Shown here piece by piece: positions 53,664 to 62,933 of a DNA stretch of 64,000 nt (position 1 is the first letter of the stretch; each line of letters opens with the position of its first letter). The position numbers and the translations under genes were made by a program. The notes under the pieces are model-generated. The model was not told the DNA's origin. It did not search any database and saw only the letters and a list, made by a program, of their open reading frames with translations. The stretch comes from Thalassospira profundimaris (lineage in GTDB: Bacteria; Pseudomonadota; Alphaproteobacteria; Rhodospirillales; Thalassospiraceae), in the NCBI RefSeq assembly GCF_003326675.1, contig NZ_JPWF01000013.1, positions 62,001 to 126,000 on the forward strand, read 5' to 3'.

Positions 53664-54626
53664 GTGATCGAAGGGCTTGCCAATGCGATCGGTGCTGCGT
53701 ATCGTCCGCCCGAACTCAATACCGGACATTTGTTGATGATCACACCCCAAAACGCAATCCTGCCAACCCAGTGGCAAAACCTTAACCCGCAGCTTTCGAT
53801 TTCGCCAGCATCCGGCCAATTGGCGGTGATCGATGAAATCGGTTCGGGCGAAGGCGGATTTGACGGCGGGGCATTATCGGAACGGTTCTGGGACGAGGGA
53901 TATTTCCTGATCGAGGATGTCTTGCCAACGGCGGAGCTTGCCAGGCTGCGTTCCGGGATCGAGACCCTTGTTGCCAACGGTTTGCCGCCGGCGATGATTT
54001 ATCTGTATGACGAGGCATGGCACGTTTTTCAGTGTCTTCGCCCGCTTCTGAGCCATTTTCTTGGCGATCGCATCGCACTGCTTCCACATTTCTGGGCCTG
54101 GCATGTTAATCCGGCAGATGGGGGACGCGGTTGGCCGCCACATCGGGATTATCAGGGGGAAAGTGCAATTGGCGATGACATGCTGATCAGCTTGTCGCTT
54201 TGGGTGCCGCTTAGTCATGCGACGCCTTACAACGGTTGCATGTACGTGTTGCCGCGTTCTTTTGAAAAGTGTTATGTTTCAGAAGTTGCTAAACCAGAAG
54301 ATGTCGCCTTGCAGGATGTTCGGGCACTTCCGGCTGGACCCGGCGCAGTCATGGGATGGCGGCAGGATTTGTATCATTGGGGAAGCCGGGCAAGCAAACA
54401 TGCAACCGAACCCCGGATCAGCCTGTCACTTGAATTCCAGAATGCCGCGTTTGATCCGATGGCCGAAGAGCTTTTGAGCCTTGAACATCCACCGGTATTC
54501 GAAAAGCGGTTGGCTTTGATTGCCAGCCAGTTTGAAAAGTACCGGCATATGCAGGATATCGACGCCAAAACTGTTCAGTGGGCGGCGACTGTTCTGGAGC
54601 TTTGTTCAGGAAATCGGGGCGACTAA
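53664..54626 (+). CDS. Phytanoyl-CoA dioxygenase (PhyH) family protein
   Basis: A 320-residue Fe(II)/2-oxoglutarate-type oxygenase. After a ~70-residue lead, FWDEGYFLIEDVLPTAELARLR starts the fold. Iron ligands: His160 and Asp162 (PPHRDYQG) and probably His238 (DLYHWGSRAS). Family substrates range from lipids and osmolytes to natural products; none can be set here. GTG start after AAGGA. Lies 32 bases before the hybrid kinase on the same strand, so the two may be co-transcribed, an odd pairing worth noting. Confidence 0.78.
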   Translation: MIEGLANAIGAAYRPPELNTGHLLMITPQNAILPTQWQNLNPQLSISPASGQLAVIDEIGSGEGGFDGGALSERFWDEGYFLIEDVLPTAELARLRSGIETLVANGLPPAMIYLYDEAWHVFQCLRPLLSHFLGDRIALLPHFWAWHVNPADGGRGWPPHRDYQGESAIGDDMLISLSLWVPLSHATPYNGCMYVLPRSFEKCYVSEVAKPEDVALQDVRALPAGPGAVMGWRQDLYHWGSRASKHATEPRISLSLEFQNAAFDPMAEELLSLEHPPVFEKRLALIASQFEKYRHMQDIDAKTVQWAATVLELCSGNRGD

Positions 54627-54658
54627 TTCCCCGATGACTATCGGGGGAAGGTCACTAT

Positions 54659-57097
54659 ATGCTCCGGTTACTTGCATATGCTGGGTTTAGCCTGCTTGTC
54701 TTCCTGACGATTACGCCGATTTTCATTTTCTATTCTTCTCTTCCGCGCGAGGTCATCGGCAACCTGAGCTATGCTGTGGTTGCCATGGTCGAGATCATTG
54801 CATTGATCACGATTGCCATCGCTTGGATGATGTTCGAGCTGAGCCGCAAGACGCAATATGCCTGTCTTGCCGTGATGATGGGTTTGGTGCTGATCGGCGA
54901 TTTGCTTGGTCTTCCGCGCCTCTTCGTGCTTGACGGGGTACTGGGAAGTGAACAGGCACACGGCACGTTTACCGGGTTACTTATTCTGGTTACACGGTTC
55001 CTTGCGGTTCTTGCCCTTGTTCTGAGCTGGCATTACGCCAACAAGCATGAACAGATCTTCGCGCAGGAAAAGGTGATTGTCGCGAGTGCCATCATCTTTG
55101 TCACGGGAACCATTTCCATGGCGGTGCCGGTTTCCAATCTGCCCGATGTCGGATTTGGCATAACCCATGCGTTCGAGGATATCACAACCCTGATTCTGGT
55201 TCCCACCTTGGGCATGATGATCCTTGGGGCTAGCGGATATCTGGTGCGGTTCATTCTGAAGCGTTCAATCACCGAAGCAATGTTGTGTGGCAGTGTTCTG
55301 ATCGGTGTGTTCAATCATCTGGCCCTGTTCTTTCTCGCCCCGAATGGTTCGGAACTGGCTGCGGGTTTCATCATTCCGTCGCGGGTGCTGAGTTACAGTC
55401 TGATCCTTGGATATGTGTTGCTGACGATGCGGACGCATTTCCGCCAGTCCTATTTGGCGAGTTCGGCCAAAAGCGAATTTCTGGCAACCATGAGCCACGA
55501 AATAAGAACGCCACTTAACGGCGTGCTTGGATTGGCGCAGTTACTGCGTGACAGTAAACTTGATGAAAGCCAGTTTGAACGGGTGAACGGCATTTTGTCA
55601 TCGGGCCGGGCCTTGATGGCGCTGCTCAATGACATTCTTGATATGAGCAAGATCGAAGCCGGACGGGTCGATCTTGAAAGCCGGCAGTTTTATCCATCCG
55701 ACATTACACATGACATCAAGTCGTTCTTCGGTTCGGTCGCCGAAGAGAAAAACCTGGGGATCATCTGCGACGATAGTGCGCTGAGTGATCTGGTCTTTAC
55801 CGGGGATGAAGTGCGTCTGCGCCAGATATTCTGGAACCTGATGTCCAATGCCATGAAATTCACCGCCAAAGGCAGTGTCAGGTTCGAAGTCACGGCATTT
55901 GATGAAAAGCCGGACGATCTGGATGACATGCGGGCACTGCGTGATGATGAAACACTGTTTCATTTTGCGATTGTTGATACCGGTATCGGGATATCCGAGG
56001 AACGTTTGAAGCTGATCTTTTCGCCCTTCACCCAGGCGGATAATTCGACCATGCGGCGTTATGGCGGGACCGGGCTTGGCCTGTCGATTGCCCGCAACCT
56101 GACAGAGCTGATGGGCGGTCGAATGACCGTCGACAGCGTTGAAGGGCAGGGGACGCGCTTTAACGTCTGGTTGCCGTTCAAGACAGAAATTGTCAAAGGT
56201 CATGCCCTGAGCGTACCCGACATTCAGGGCGAAGGCACGGCAGAGCCGCTTATGGGGGCGCGGGTGCTGGTGGTTGAGGATAATGAAATCAACGCCAATG
56301 TCGTGGGCGGGATGCTTAAGCGTCACGGGGTTATTGTTACATTCACCCCGAATGGGCGGGAAGCCGTTCATGCCTATCGTGATGGTGTGTTTGATCTTGT
56401 TCTTATGGATGCGCATATGCCGGTTCTGGATGGCGAGGGTGCGACACGTCATATTCGCGAGCTTGAACGGTTTAGCGGTTCGGTACGTATACCGATTATC
56501 TGCCTGACGGCGGATGCGTTTGCGGACCGGCATCGAGACTTTTTTGCGGCCGGGATGGACGATGTTTTGACCAAGCCGGTTGATGAAAGGAAACTTTACA
56601 GTACGCTGTTAAGGTTCTTGCGGGAACGCCCGCGTTCAGTGCCCTCGGTGGGATCGATTGATATCACCGCGGAGCATTTTGAAAGACAAAGGGGGGCGGA
56701 AACGTCGGCTCCCGCGCATTTTGAAAAAGCCGGACAACAGATCGGGACAGAAGAAACGGTTATGGATTTAATTGATAAGGACCGGTTTGCAGAAGTTTGC
56801 TCTGCGCTGGGTAAAGAGCATTTTGCAACCCTGATTAACCTTCTTCCTGCATCCTATCAGGAAGAACGTGGCCGTTTGCTTGAGGCGGCCAGTAACAATG
56901 ATGGCGAAGCCCTGCATCGGGCTGCGCACACCATCAAGGGCATGGCTGCGAACATGGCGGCCCTTAAACTTGCCGATGAAGCACGCAACCTTGAAGGATA
57001 TAGCGGCGCGTATGGCGACGAGCTTCACGCCCGGATTGCCGAGCTTGACAAACTTGCCGAGGAAACCGTTGCCGCCATGCATGCCGAACTGAGCTGA
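54659..57097 (+). CDS. Hybrid sensor histidine kinase with REC and Hpt domains
   Basis: An 812-residue phosphorelay protein. About seven to eight TM helices fill 1-270; HisKA with His280 (SHEIRTPLNG), HATPase ~390-520 (N box NAMKF, VDTGIGIS, GTGLGLSIAR), REC ~535-655 with Asp584 (LMDAHMPVLDG), and C-terminal Hpt ~700-812 with His757 (AAHTIKGMAAN). All four relay residues are present, as in ArcB/BarA-like kinases. The membrane region has no recognised sensor motif. A free response regulator must be elsewhere; the LuxO-like protein at 50870 is a candidate. Confidence 0.9.
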   Translation: MLRLLAYAGFSLLVFLTITPIFIFYSSLPREVIGNLSYAVVAMVEIIALITIAIAWMMFELSRKTQYACLAVMMGLVLIGDLLGLPRLFVLDGVLGSEQAHGTFTGLLILVTRFLAVLALVLSWHYANKHEQIFAQEKVIVASAIIFVTGTISMAVPVSNLPDVGFGITHAFEDITTLILVPTLGMMILGASGYLVRFILKRSITEAMLCGSVLIGVFNHLALFFLAPNGSELAAGFIIPSRVLSYSLILGYVLLTMRTHFRQSYLASSAKSEFLATMSHEIRTPLNGVLGLAQLLRDSKLDESQFERVNGILSSGRALMALLNDILDMSKIEAGRVDLESRQFYPSDITHDIKSFFGSVAEEKNLGIICDDSALSDLVFTGDEVRLRQIFWNLMSNAMKFTAKGSVRFEVTAFDEKPDDLDDMRALRDDETLFHFAIVDTGIGISEERLKLIFSPFTQADNSTMRRYGGTGLGLSIARNLTELMGGRMTVDSVEGQGTRFNVWLPFKTEIVKGHALSVPDIQGEGTAEPLMGARVLVVEDNEINANVVGGMLKRHGVIVTFTPNGREAVHAYRDGVFDLVLMDAHMPVLDGEGATRHIRELERFSGSVRIPIICLTADAFADRHRDFFAAGMDDVLTKPVDERKLYSTLLRFLRERPRSVPSVGSIDITAEHFERQRGAETSAPAHFEKAGQQIGTEETVMDLIDKDRFAEVCSALGKEHFATLINLLPASYQEERGRLLEAASNNDGEALHRAAHTIKGMAANMAALKLADEARNLEGYSGAYGDELHARIAELDKLAEETVAAMHAELS

Positions 57098-57129
57098 TTT
57101 TCCGCGCATTGGATTTATGATCAGGACAA

Positions 57130-57162
57130 AACAAAGGGCAGCACCATCGGTGCTGCCCTTGT
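57130..57162. terminator. Terminator between hybrid kinase and M24 genes
   Basis: AAGGGCAGCACC and GGTGCTGCCCTT pair around ATC, with A-rich and T-rich flanks; shared by convergent genes. Confidence 0.85.
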
Positions 57163-57188
57163 CATATTCCGGTTTCGGTCGGGATCGA

Positions 57189-58340
57189 TTAACGGGTAAT
57201 CAGATCAAGGCTGTGGCGCGATACGCTTTCATTGCCATTTTCCGTGACAATGACAGAATGGCCCGGGCACATTGCAAGGCCACTTTCACTGTCCATAAGG
57301 ATCATGTGCAGGAAGAACACCATGCCCGGTTCGGCGATGACCGGATTGTCATGGTAGAACATCGGCCAGTCCATCCAGTTCGGCGCAAAGGTCGTGCCCA
57401 TGGAATAACCGCAGGCATTTAACCGGTGGGCCTTCATCCCGGCCTGATCGCAGGTCTTGGCATAGGCATCAAAGACCTTGCCAATCGGCTCACCCGGACG
57501 AAGGGCATCGCGGCAGGCAACCAGTGCGTCGGTTGCGACCTTGTGCATTTCGATGTGACGGGGCAGGGCGGCACCGACCGGGATTGTGCGCATCATGGCC
57601 GCGTGATAGTGGCGATATGCACCGGCCCATTCCAGGGTGATCTGATCGGTTTGGGCGATATGTTTGCGACCGGTGAAGTAGCGGCACAACAAGGCATCAC
57701 GACCGGCACCAATGATGAATTCATTGCCCGGATAGTCGCCACCACCCGAGAAAATGGCACCCTGCATCGCGGCAAGAATGTCACCTTCGAAGGCACCGGC
57801 ATGAACCGTATCAAGGGCAGCATCCCAGGCATCATCAGCCAGCTCGGCAGCTTTGCGGATATAATCAAGTTCGGCAGCACTTTTGACGACGCGCAGTTCG
57901 GAAACCAGACCCGAAGCATCTTCAAGCGAACAGAAACCATCCAGCGCGGTTTCAAGCTTCTTGCCGTTTGCGGCAGTCAGGCCATAAGCCTCGTACTCGA
58001 CGCCGAGTTTTTTACCCGAACAGCCGAACTCGGCCAGCATATCCTTTAACTGGAAGGCCGGATTGACATTCGGACCATCAACCCAGATGCGGATGTCTTC
58101 GATATCGGATGTGTGCTGTGCCTGACGCAGGTCGGGGGCGCGGGTGATCAGTGCAACACGGCCATCGGTGCCAAGATACAGGCACTGGAAAAAGACATAC
58201 CCGAACGTGTCATAGCCGGTCAGGTAGAACATGCTTTCCTGACGGAACATCAGAAGTCCATCGAGACCCGCCTTTTCAAGTTTTTCAATGGTTCGCGCCC
58301 GGCGGGTGGCGAGTTCCTGACGTTCGAAATGCAATGCCAT
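57189..58340 (-). CDS. M24 family peptidase-like protein, creatinase/ectoine hydrolase-like, lacking metal ligands
   Basis: A 383-residue pita-bread protein: creatinase N-terminal domain (1-155) and M24 domain (160-375). In active aminopeptidases the metal Asp residues lie in (L/I)xDxGA and DxTRT; here those places read LEWAGAYRHYHAAMMRT (236-252), so both Asp are gone. Creatinase and ectoine hydrolase DoeA share this EFAG/YRHYHA pattern and work without metal. I therefore expect hydrolysis of a small amidine or cyclic amide, not a peptidase. ATG 58340 after AGGGAAA. No doe or creatine genes are next to it. Confidence 0.82.
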   Translation of the reverse strand: MALHFERQELATRRARTIEKLEKAGLDGLLMFRQESMFYLTGYDTFGYVFFQCLYLGTDGRVALITRAPDLRQAQHTSDIEDIRIWVDGPNVNPAFQLKDMLAEFGCSGKKLGVEYEAYGLTAANGKKLETALDGFCSLEDASGLVSELRVVKSAAELDYIRKAAELADDAWDAALDTVHAGAFEGDILAAMQGAIFSGGGDYPGNEFIIGAGRDALLCRYFTGRKHIAQTDQITLEWAGAYRHYHAAMMRTIPVGAALPRHIEMHKVATDALVACRDALRPGEPIGKVFDAYAKTCDQAGMKAHRLNACGYSMGTTFAPNWMDWPMFYHDNPVIAEPGMVFFLHMILMDSESGLAMCPGHSVIVTENGNESVSRHSLDLITR

Positions 58341-58630
58341 TTTGGGTTTCCCTGATGTGTGTTTTGCCGGGATGCTAACAGAGAATTTTCACGGCAAATA
58401 GCAGAAAGAACATTTCAACGGCAAATTGATGATAAAGTGTGATTGTTGGGGTTGAGTACCGAAATTTTTTTCCTTTGCTATCAGGTATTTCCCTGCGATC
58501 TGGTGTGAAATTGCCGGGATGGGATAGAAATCCATGCAAACTCCCCTAAATGAAATGTGACGGCACTATTACAGTCGGGGGAGAGGAAAGTGCCGGGATC
58601 GCTTGTGACCGTCCCATAAAGGAGGCAAGA
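58341..58630. other. AT-richer intergenic stretch
   Basis: 290 bases between the divergent M24 and Rho-N-like genes, with several A/T tracts (GAAATTTTTTTCC near 58461) and a loose CTCCCC...GGGGGAG pair (58544-58585). It must hold both promoters. No RNA or gene recognised. Confidence 0.4.
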
Positions 58631-58831
58631 GTGGCGAGCTTGAAAAAACTCTCTGGCAAGTCAGAACAGGAAACGCCCACGTTTCGCGCATATCGTAAAC
58701 CGGACTTCAACAAATGGCGCCGGGATGACCTTTATCACCTTGCTCAGCAGCAGGGGATTGAAGATCGTGCCAATATGTCAAACGAGGAACTTGCGCACGC
58801 CTTGAGCCGTGTGCAATCCGGTGCCCCGTAA
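58631..58831 (+). CDS. Small protein with Rho N-terminal/SAP-like domain
   Basis: A 66-residue basic protein. The GTG at 58631 is chosen for the excellent AAAGGAGG 6 bases before it; an upstream ATG at 58550 has none. The C-terminal part (WRRDDLYHLAQQQGIEDRANMSNEELAHALSRV) matches the Rho_N/SAP pattern (DDLYxLA...GI..R..MSxxEL..AL), suggesting nucleic-acid binding. Function unknown. A perfect hairpin follows. Confidence 0.7.
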   Translation: MASLKKLSGKSEQETPTFRAYRKPDFNKWRRDDLYHLAQQQGIEDRANMSNEELAHALSRVQSGAP

Positions 58832-58871
58832 ACGTTCCCGAATTTGAATATTCCCGGATGCTTCACACTTG

Positions 58872-58896
58872 GCGGATGAGATGATATCTCATCCGC
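58872..58896 (+). terminator. Perfect hairpin after the small Rho-N-like gene
   Basis: GCGGATGAGAT and ATCTCATCCGC are perfect 11-bp arms around GAT. No clear T-run follows, so it is a weak terminator or an mRNA-stabilising stem. Confidence 0.5.
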
Positions 58897-59100
58897 GTGG
58901 TTGTGTCGTGTCTGCTCTGTGCAACTAAATCATTGCAATAATGTGATTTCCGACGAATTGTGGGACGAACTTTATTATATTTCGTCTTATCTAATATATT
59001 GTGTCCGGACCAATTGACCTTTGACGGGAATGTAACTATACGACCGTATGGCCCGTAAGGGAGGTCCAGATTCTGAGTAGCAGTTCGTCGGGGATGGGAA

Positions 59101-60237
59101 TTGTCTAGGTTTTTGCCGTGTCTGTCTGTTCTTGGTCTGCTTGTTGTTATGACGATGCCGCTTTCGGCTTTGGCACAACACGAAGTTGATCACCCAGACC
59201 GCATTCGTGTGGCCTTTATCAATCCGGGATATGGTGATCGCGGTTTCTGGAAAGACGTCCGCGATACCATGCAGGCGGCGGCAGATCAGTTTGGCTATGA
59301 CCTGATTGTCTTTGACAGTGACCGTGATTGGCAGAAAATGGCCAATAGCGCGGCCGAGGCCTTTGCGCTTGATCCGGCACCTGATTTCATTATCGCTGTT
59401 AACGAGCATCAGCAAGGCACCCGGATTGTTCTTGAGGCTGAAAGGCGTGGCATTCCTGTGATCATGTTGCTGAATGATCTGACGCAGGAACAGAAAGACG
59501 CATATGGACGTCCGCGCAAAGATATCAAGAACTGGATCCTGACCCTGACGCCGGACAACGAGCGTGCCGGCTATGACATTGCCACATCGCTGATAGATGG
59601 CGCACGGTTGGCAAACGCCGACAAACTGCCAAAAAAAATGTGCCTGTTATCGATTGCAGGGGACCGGAAAACGCCGGCATCGCTTGAACGCCTTGACGGA
59701 CTTGATCATGCGCTGAGCAAGTTTCCGATCCTTGAAGAACAACGTCGGCTTGTCGCCAACTGGTCCTATGACGAAGCATATCGTCAAACCGAGGCCTGGC
59801 TTAAGCGTGGGGGATGCGTTGATGCAGTTTGGGCGGCAAACGACAATATTGCACTTGGTGCGATTGCCGCTTTGAAAGATGCAGGGCGGGTTCCCGGAAA
59901 AGATGTTTTCGTTGGCGGACTGAACTGGTCAAAGGACGGTCTGGACGCGGTGGCGCAAGGTGCGATGACACTGACCCATGGCGGGCATTTCTTTGCCGGG
60001 GCGTGGGTGATGGTTCTTTTGCACGATTACATCAGCGGCGTTGAAATCCTGAAGGAAAATCCCGAAGTTACATTCAGGATGGAAGCTGTCACACAGGAAA
60101 ATTTGTCAGGTCTTGGTGATGTGTTGTCGACAAGAGAATGGAATCGAATAGATTTTTCCCGGTTTAGTCTTGTAAATTCGCCGTCAGGGGCAGAGTATCA
60201 TTTCGGGCTTTTGTCGCATGACAATGACGCTAAATAA
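59101..60237 (+). CDS. Periplasmic binding protein, RbsB/LuxP-like
   Basis: A 378-residue type I periplasmic binding protein. TTG start at 59101 gives a Sec signal peptide (RFLPCLSVLGLLVVMTMPLSALA, here in two parts, cleaved near ALAQ). The mature fold has RIRVAFINPGYGDRGFWKDV, GYDLIVFDSDRDWQKMANSA, FIIAVNEHQQGTRI, LTPDNERAGYDIATSLI and VDAVWAANDNIALGAIAAL, the sugar-binding (Peripla_BP_4) pattern also seen in LuxP. No ABC permease or ATPase gene is adjacent; instead a membrane diguanylate cyclase starts 50 bases downstream. I infer a ligand sensor for that enzyme. An ATACG/CGTAT dyad lies at 59038-59049. Confidence 0.82.
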   Translation: MSRFLPCLSVLGLLVVMTMPLSALAQHEVDHPDRIRVAFINPGYGDRGFWKDVRDTMQAAADQFGYDLIVFDSDRDWQKMANSAAEAFALDPAPDFIIAVNEHQQGTRIVLEAERRGIPVIMLLNDLTQEQKDAYGRPRKDIKNWILTLTPDNERAGYDIATSLIDGARLANADKLPKKMCLLSIAGDRKTPASLERLDGLDHALSKFPILEEQRRLVANWSYDEAYRQTEAWLKRGGCVDAVWAANDNIALGAIAALKDAGRVPGKDVFVGGLNWSKDGLDAVAQGAMTLTHGGHFFAGAWVMVLLHDYISGVEILKENPEVTFRMEAVTQENLSGLGDVLSTREWNRIDFSRFSLVNSPSGAEYHFGLLSHDNDAK

Positions 60238-60287
60238 TGAAAATTGCCCGTAGATTCAGGACCCTGAGTAAGAAGAGGTAAGCTGGC

Positions 60288-61754
60288 TTGGCAAAGCAGC
60301 CGGACGATAAGCACGATGATGCGCTGGCCAGCTTGAGACTGGGAAGTACGATTGCTGCACGGCAGCTTAAGTATTCTCTTCTCCTTTCCGTATTTTTAGG
60401 GCTGTTGATCGTCGCATTTCGTGGATATCACGATTATCAGTGGCTTAAGGAAATATATCAGCAAGCCAATCAGCGTGTGACCACGTCGAACGTTCCCGTG
60501 GCCGTGCAGGTTTTATTAAGGCATGACCGTGAACTTGCCGAGGTGATGGTACGCGGAATGCTGAACCAGCGATCGATCCAGAGCGTTATGCTGACGACTG
60601 CCGAAGATGGCATTTTCTTTGAACAGCGTCGAGCTGCGGGTGAGATACCCAGTAGTCGATGGGCCGAAACAATGTTTGGCGGGTTACAAACCATTGTAAT
60701 ACCGGTCCGGGACCCGCATCAGAAGCCGGTCACGACGATCGGCGAAATGGTCATCGAATTTAATCCGCAAGTCTATGTTTCTGCCTTTACGTCCCGGCTT
60801 TCATGGTCATTGTTGGCGACCATGGTCATGGCCGTGTCGATGGCGTTCCTGTTTGCGGGCATGAGTTATTATATCTTTTCGCGTCCGTTGGTCCGGTTGG
60901 GGAGTTATCTGATCAAATCGGACCCGACCGATGAAAGTCGGCCGCTTGAAATGCCTCCGCATCATCGACATGACGATGAGATCCAGTTGCTGGGTTCGGT
61001 GACGGTCGGATTGTTTGGCATGATCAGAGGGCAGCTTGGTCAGTTGCGCAAAGCGCGTGACGAGCTGATGGATGCCAATGTCAACCTTGAAGCCAGGGTT
61101 GCTGCAAGAACCGACGAGTTAAAAGAAGCAATGCAGAAACTTGAAGTTCTGGCTTCTACGGACCCGTTGACCGGATTGCCAAACCGTCGTTCATATCTTG
61201 CACGTTTTGATGAAGCCATTTCGGTATGGCGTCGTCGCGATACGCCAGTATCGATCATTCTGCTCGATATTGACCGGTTCAAGGCGTTCAATGATACCTA
61301 TGGGCATCAGGCAGGGGATGCGGTTCTTGTTGAACTGGGGCGGATCATGCGCGCGACATTGCGCGAAATCGATCTTCCGGCTCGTATGGGCGGTGAAGAG
61401 TTTGCAGTGTTGCTTCCAGGGGAAGAATTGGCTGGCGCACTTAAACTGGCGGAACGCCTGCGTGTGGCATTTGAACGGGCCAGTGTTTCCTTTGGTGGTA
61501 GTGTCTTGTCATTTACTGCAAGCTTCGGGATCGCAGGGTTGCCGTCGGAAGGGCAGTTAAAGACCTTTGACAAGGATGCCTCTGCCCATATCGAGGCAAT
61601 GAAATCCTGGGAAACCGGCGATATTTCGAATTTGATGTATTCGATGGTCGATAGTGCGCTGTATCAGGCCAAAGAAAAGGGGCGTAATCGCTGTGAACAA
61701 TGCGACTACACCCAGCTTCCAGAGCATTCAAACGCCTTTCCATTCGACGCCTGA
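60288..61754 (+). CDS. Diguanylate cyclase with periplasmic sensor region
   Basis: A 488-residue protein: TM1 ~28-46, periplasmic region ~47-165, TM2 ~166-192, a HAMP-like/coiled linker ~193-285, GGDEF domain ~290-480. GGEEF (368-372) is a competent active site; REID five residues before it is the c-di-GMP inhibitory I-site. Between GIAGLP and VDSALYQAKEKGRNR an insertion of ~25 residues interrupts the usual spacing. TTG start at 60288. Coupled to the binding-protein gene 50 bases upstream, whose product may dock on the periplasmic region as LuxP docks on LuxQ. Confidence 0.88.
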   Translation: MAKQPDDKHDDALASLRLGSTIAARQLKYSLLLSVFLGLLIVAFRGYHDYQWLKEIYQQANQRVTTSNVPVAVQVLLRHDRELAEVMVRGMLNQRSIQSVMLTTAEDGIFFEQRRAAGEIPSSRWAETMFGGLQTIVIPVRDPHQKPVTTIGEMVIEFNPQVYVSAFTSRLSWSLLATMVMAVSMAFLFAGMSYYIFSRPLVRLGSYLIKSDPTDESRPLEMPPHHRHDDEIQLLGSVTVGLFGMIRGQLGQLRKARDELMDANVNLEARVAARTDELKEAMQKLEVLASTDPLTGLPNRRSYLARFDEAISVWRRRDTPVSIILLDIDRFKAFNDTYGHQAGDAVLVELGRIMRATLREIDLPARMGGEEFAVLLPGEELAGALKLAERLRVAFERASVSFGGSVLSFTASFGIAGLPSEGQLKTFDKDASAHIEAMKSWETGDISNLMYSMVDSALYQAKEKGRNRCEQCDYTQLPEHSNAFPFDA

Positions 61755-61766
61755 TCGACTTGCAGC

Positions 61767-62930
61767 TTAGTTCCGCCCGTCGTCATTGCCTTGACGGGAA
61801 ATGCGGATGTCGCGATGGATCGAAACACTCATCAACAGGCCAAAACTGACCAGAATGGTCATCATCACCGTACCGCCATATGACACCAGCGGAAGCGGAA
61901 CGCCCACGACCGGGATCAGGCCCATCACCATTGCGATATTGATGAACACATAAAGGAAGAAGGTTGAGGTCACGCCAATCGCGACCATCCGTCCAAACTG
62001 GTTGCGGCACCGAAGGGCAATGACATAGCCATAGGTGATGACCAGTGCATAAAGGGCCAGCAAGGCAAGCCCGCCGACCAGACCGAATTCCTCGCCAAGC
62101 ATGGTAAAGATAAAGTCAGTCTGCTTTTCGGGCAGGAAGTTCAGATGGCTTTGCGAGCCCAGCATGAAGCCCTTGCCAAACAGTCCGCCTGATCCCAGTG
62201 CGATCTTTGACTGCGTAATATGATAGCCAGCGCCAAGCGGATCGTTTTCCGGGTTGAGGAAGGTCAGGACACGGTTTTTCTGATAATCGCGCAGGAACTG
62301 CCAACCGATTGGAATGGCTGCCAGTGCACTACCCAGGATCAATCCGAATTTCCACATGCGGACACCGGCCAGCCAGAAAATGACACCGCCACCGGCAATA
62401 AGAAGAAGGGCGGTACCCAAATCCGGCTGGCGCAAAACCAGTGCAGCCGGTGCCAGAACCATCAAAAGCGGCGGGATCAAAAGAGGAATGCGACCGGTAT
62501 CCTCGACGGTCAAACCATGGAAATAGCGGGCAAGCGCCAGAACCAACGAGATTTTCATGAGTTCGGATGGTTGTAGCTGGAAGAAGCCCAGATTGATCCA
62601 GCGCTGCGCGCCCATGCCGATGTCGCCCTTGATTTCAACGCCGATCAGCAGAACCAGGGCGACGAAATAGGAAAAATAGGCAAGCTTCAACCAAATCCGG
62701 ATATCGGTAATAGCAATAATAATCATCAGAGCCGCACCAACCGCAAAACGCATCATCTGGCGTTCTGCCCATGGCTGGAACGATCCATTGGCCGCAGAAT
62801 AGAGCATGGCGAAACCGATGCCCGACAGAACAGCAATCAGCAGCACCAGCGTCCAGTTCAACAACAAAAGACGACGTCCGATTGGAACGTAATCGGGATC
62901 TTCACCAATGCGGTATTTGCTCATGGCCAT
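61767..62930 (-). CDS. rodA: Rod shape-determining protein RodA (SEDS glycosyltransferase)
   Basis: A 387-residue SEDS polymerase with ten TM segments. Conserved: INLGFFQLQPSELMKISLVLALARYF, RQPDLGTALLL (catalytic Asp region), HITQSKIALGSGGLFGKG, NFLPEKQTDFIFTMLGEEFG and PLPLVSYGGT. It polymerises lateral-wall peptidoglycan with PBP2. ATG 62930, or one two codons later; the PBP2 stop is 3 bases upstream, so the two are co-translated. Confidence 0.96.
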   Translation of the reverse strand: MAMSKYRIGEDPDYVPIGRRLLLLNWTLVLLIAVLSGIGFAMLYSAANGSFQPWAERQMMRFAVGAALMIIIAITDIRIWLKLAYFSYFVALVLLIGVEIKGDIGMGAQRWINLGFFQLQPSELMKISLVLALARYFHGLTVEDTGRIPLLIPPLLMVLAPAALVLRQPDLGTALLLIAGGGVIFWLAGVRMWKFGLILGSALAAIPIGWQFLRDYQKNRVLTFLNPENDPLGAGYHITQSKIALGSGGLFGKGFMLGSQSHLNFLPEKQTDFIFTMLGEEFGLVGGLALLALYALVITYGYVIALRCRNQFGRMVAIGVTSTFFLYVFINIAMVMGLIPVVGVPLPLVSYGGTVMMTILVSFGLLMSVSIHRDIRISRQGNDDGRN

Positions 62931-62933
62931 TGG

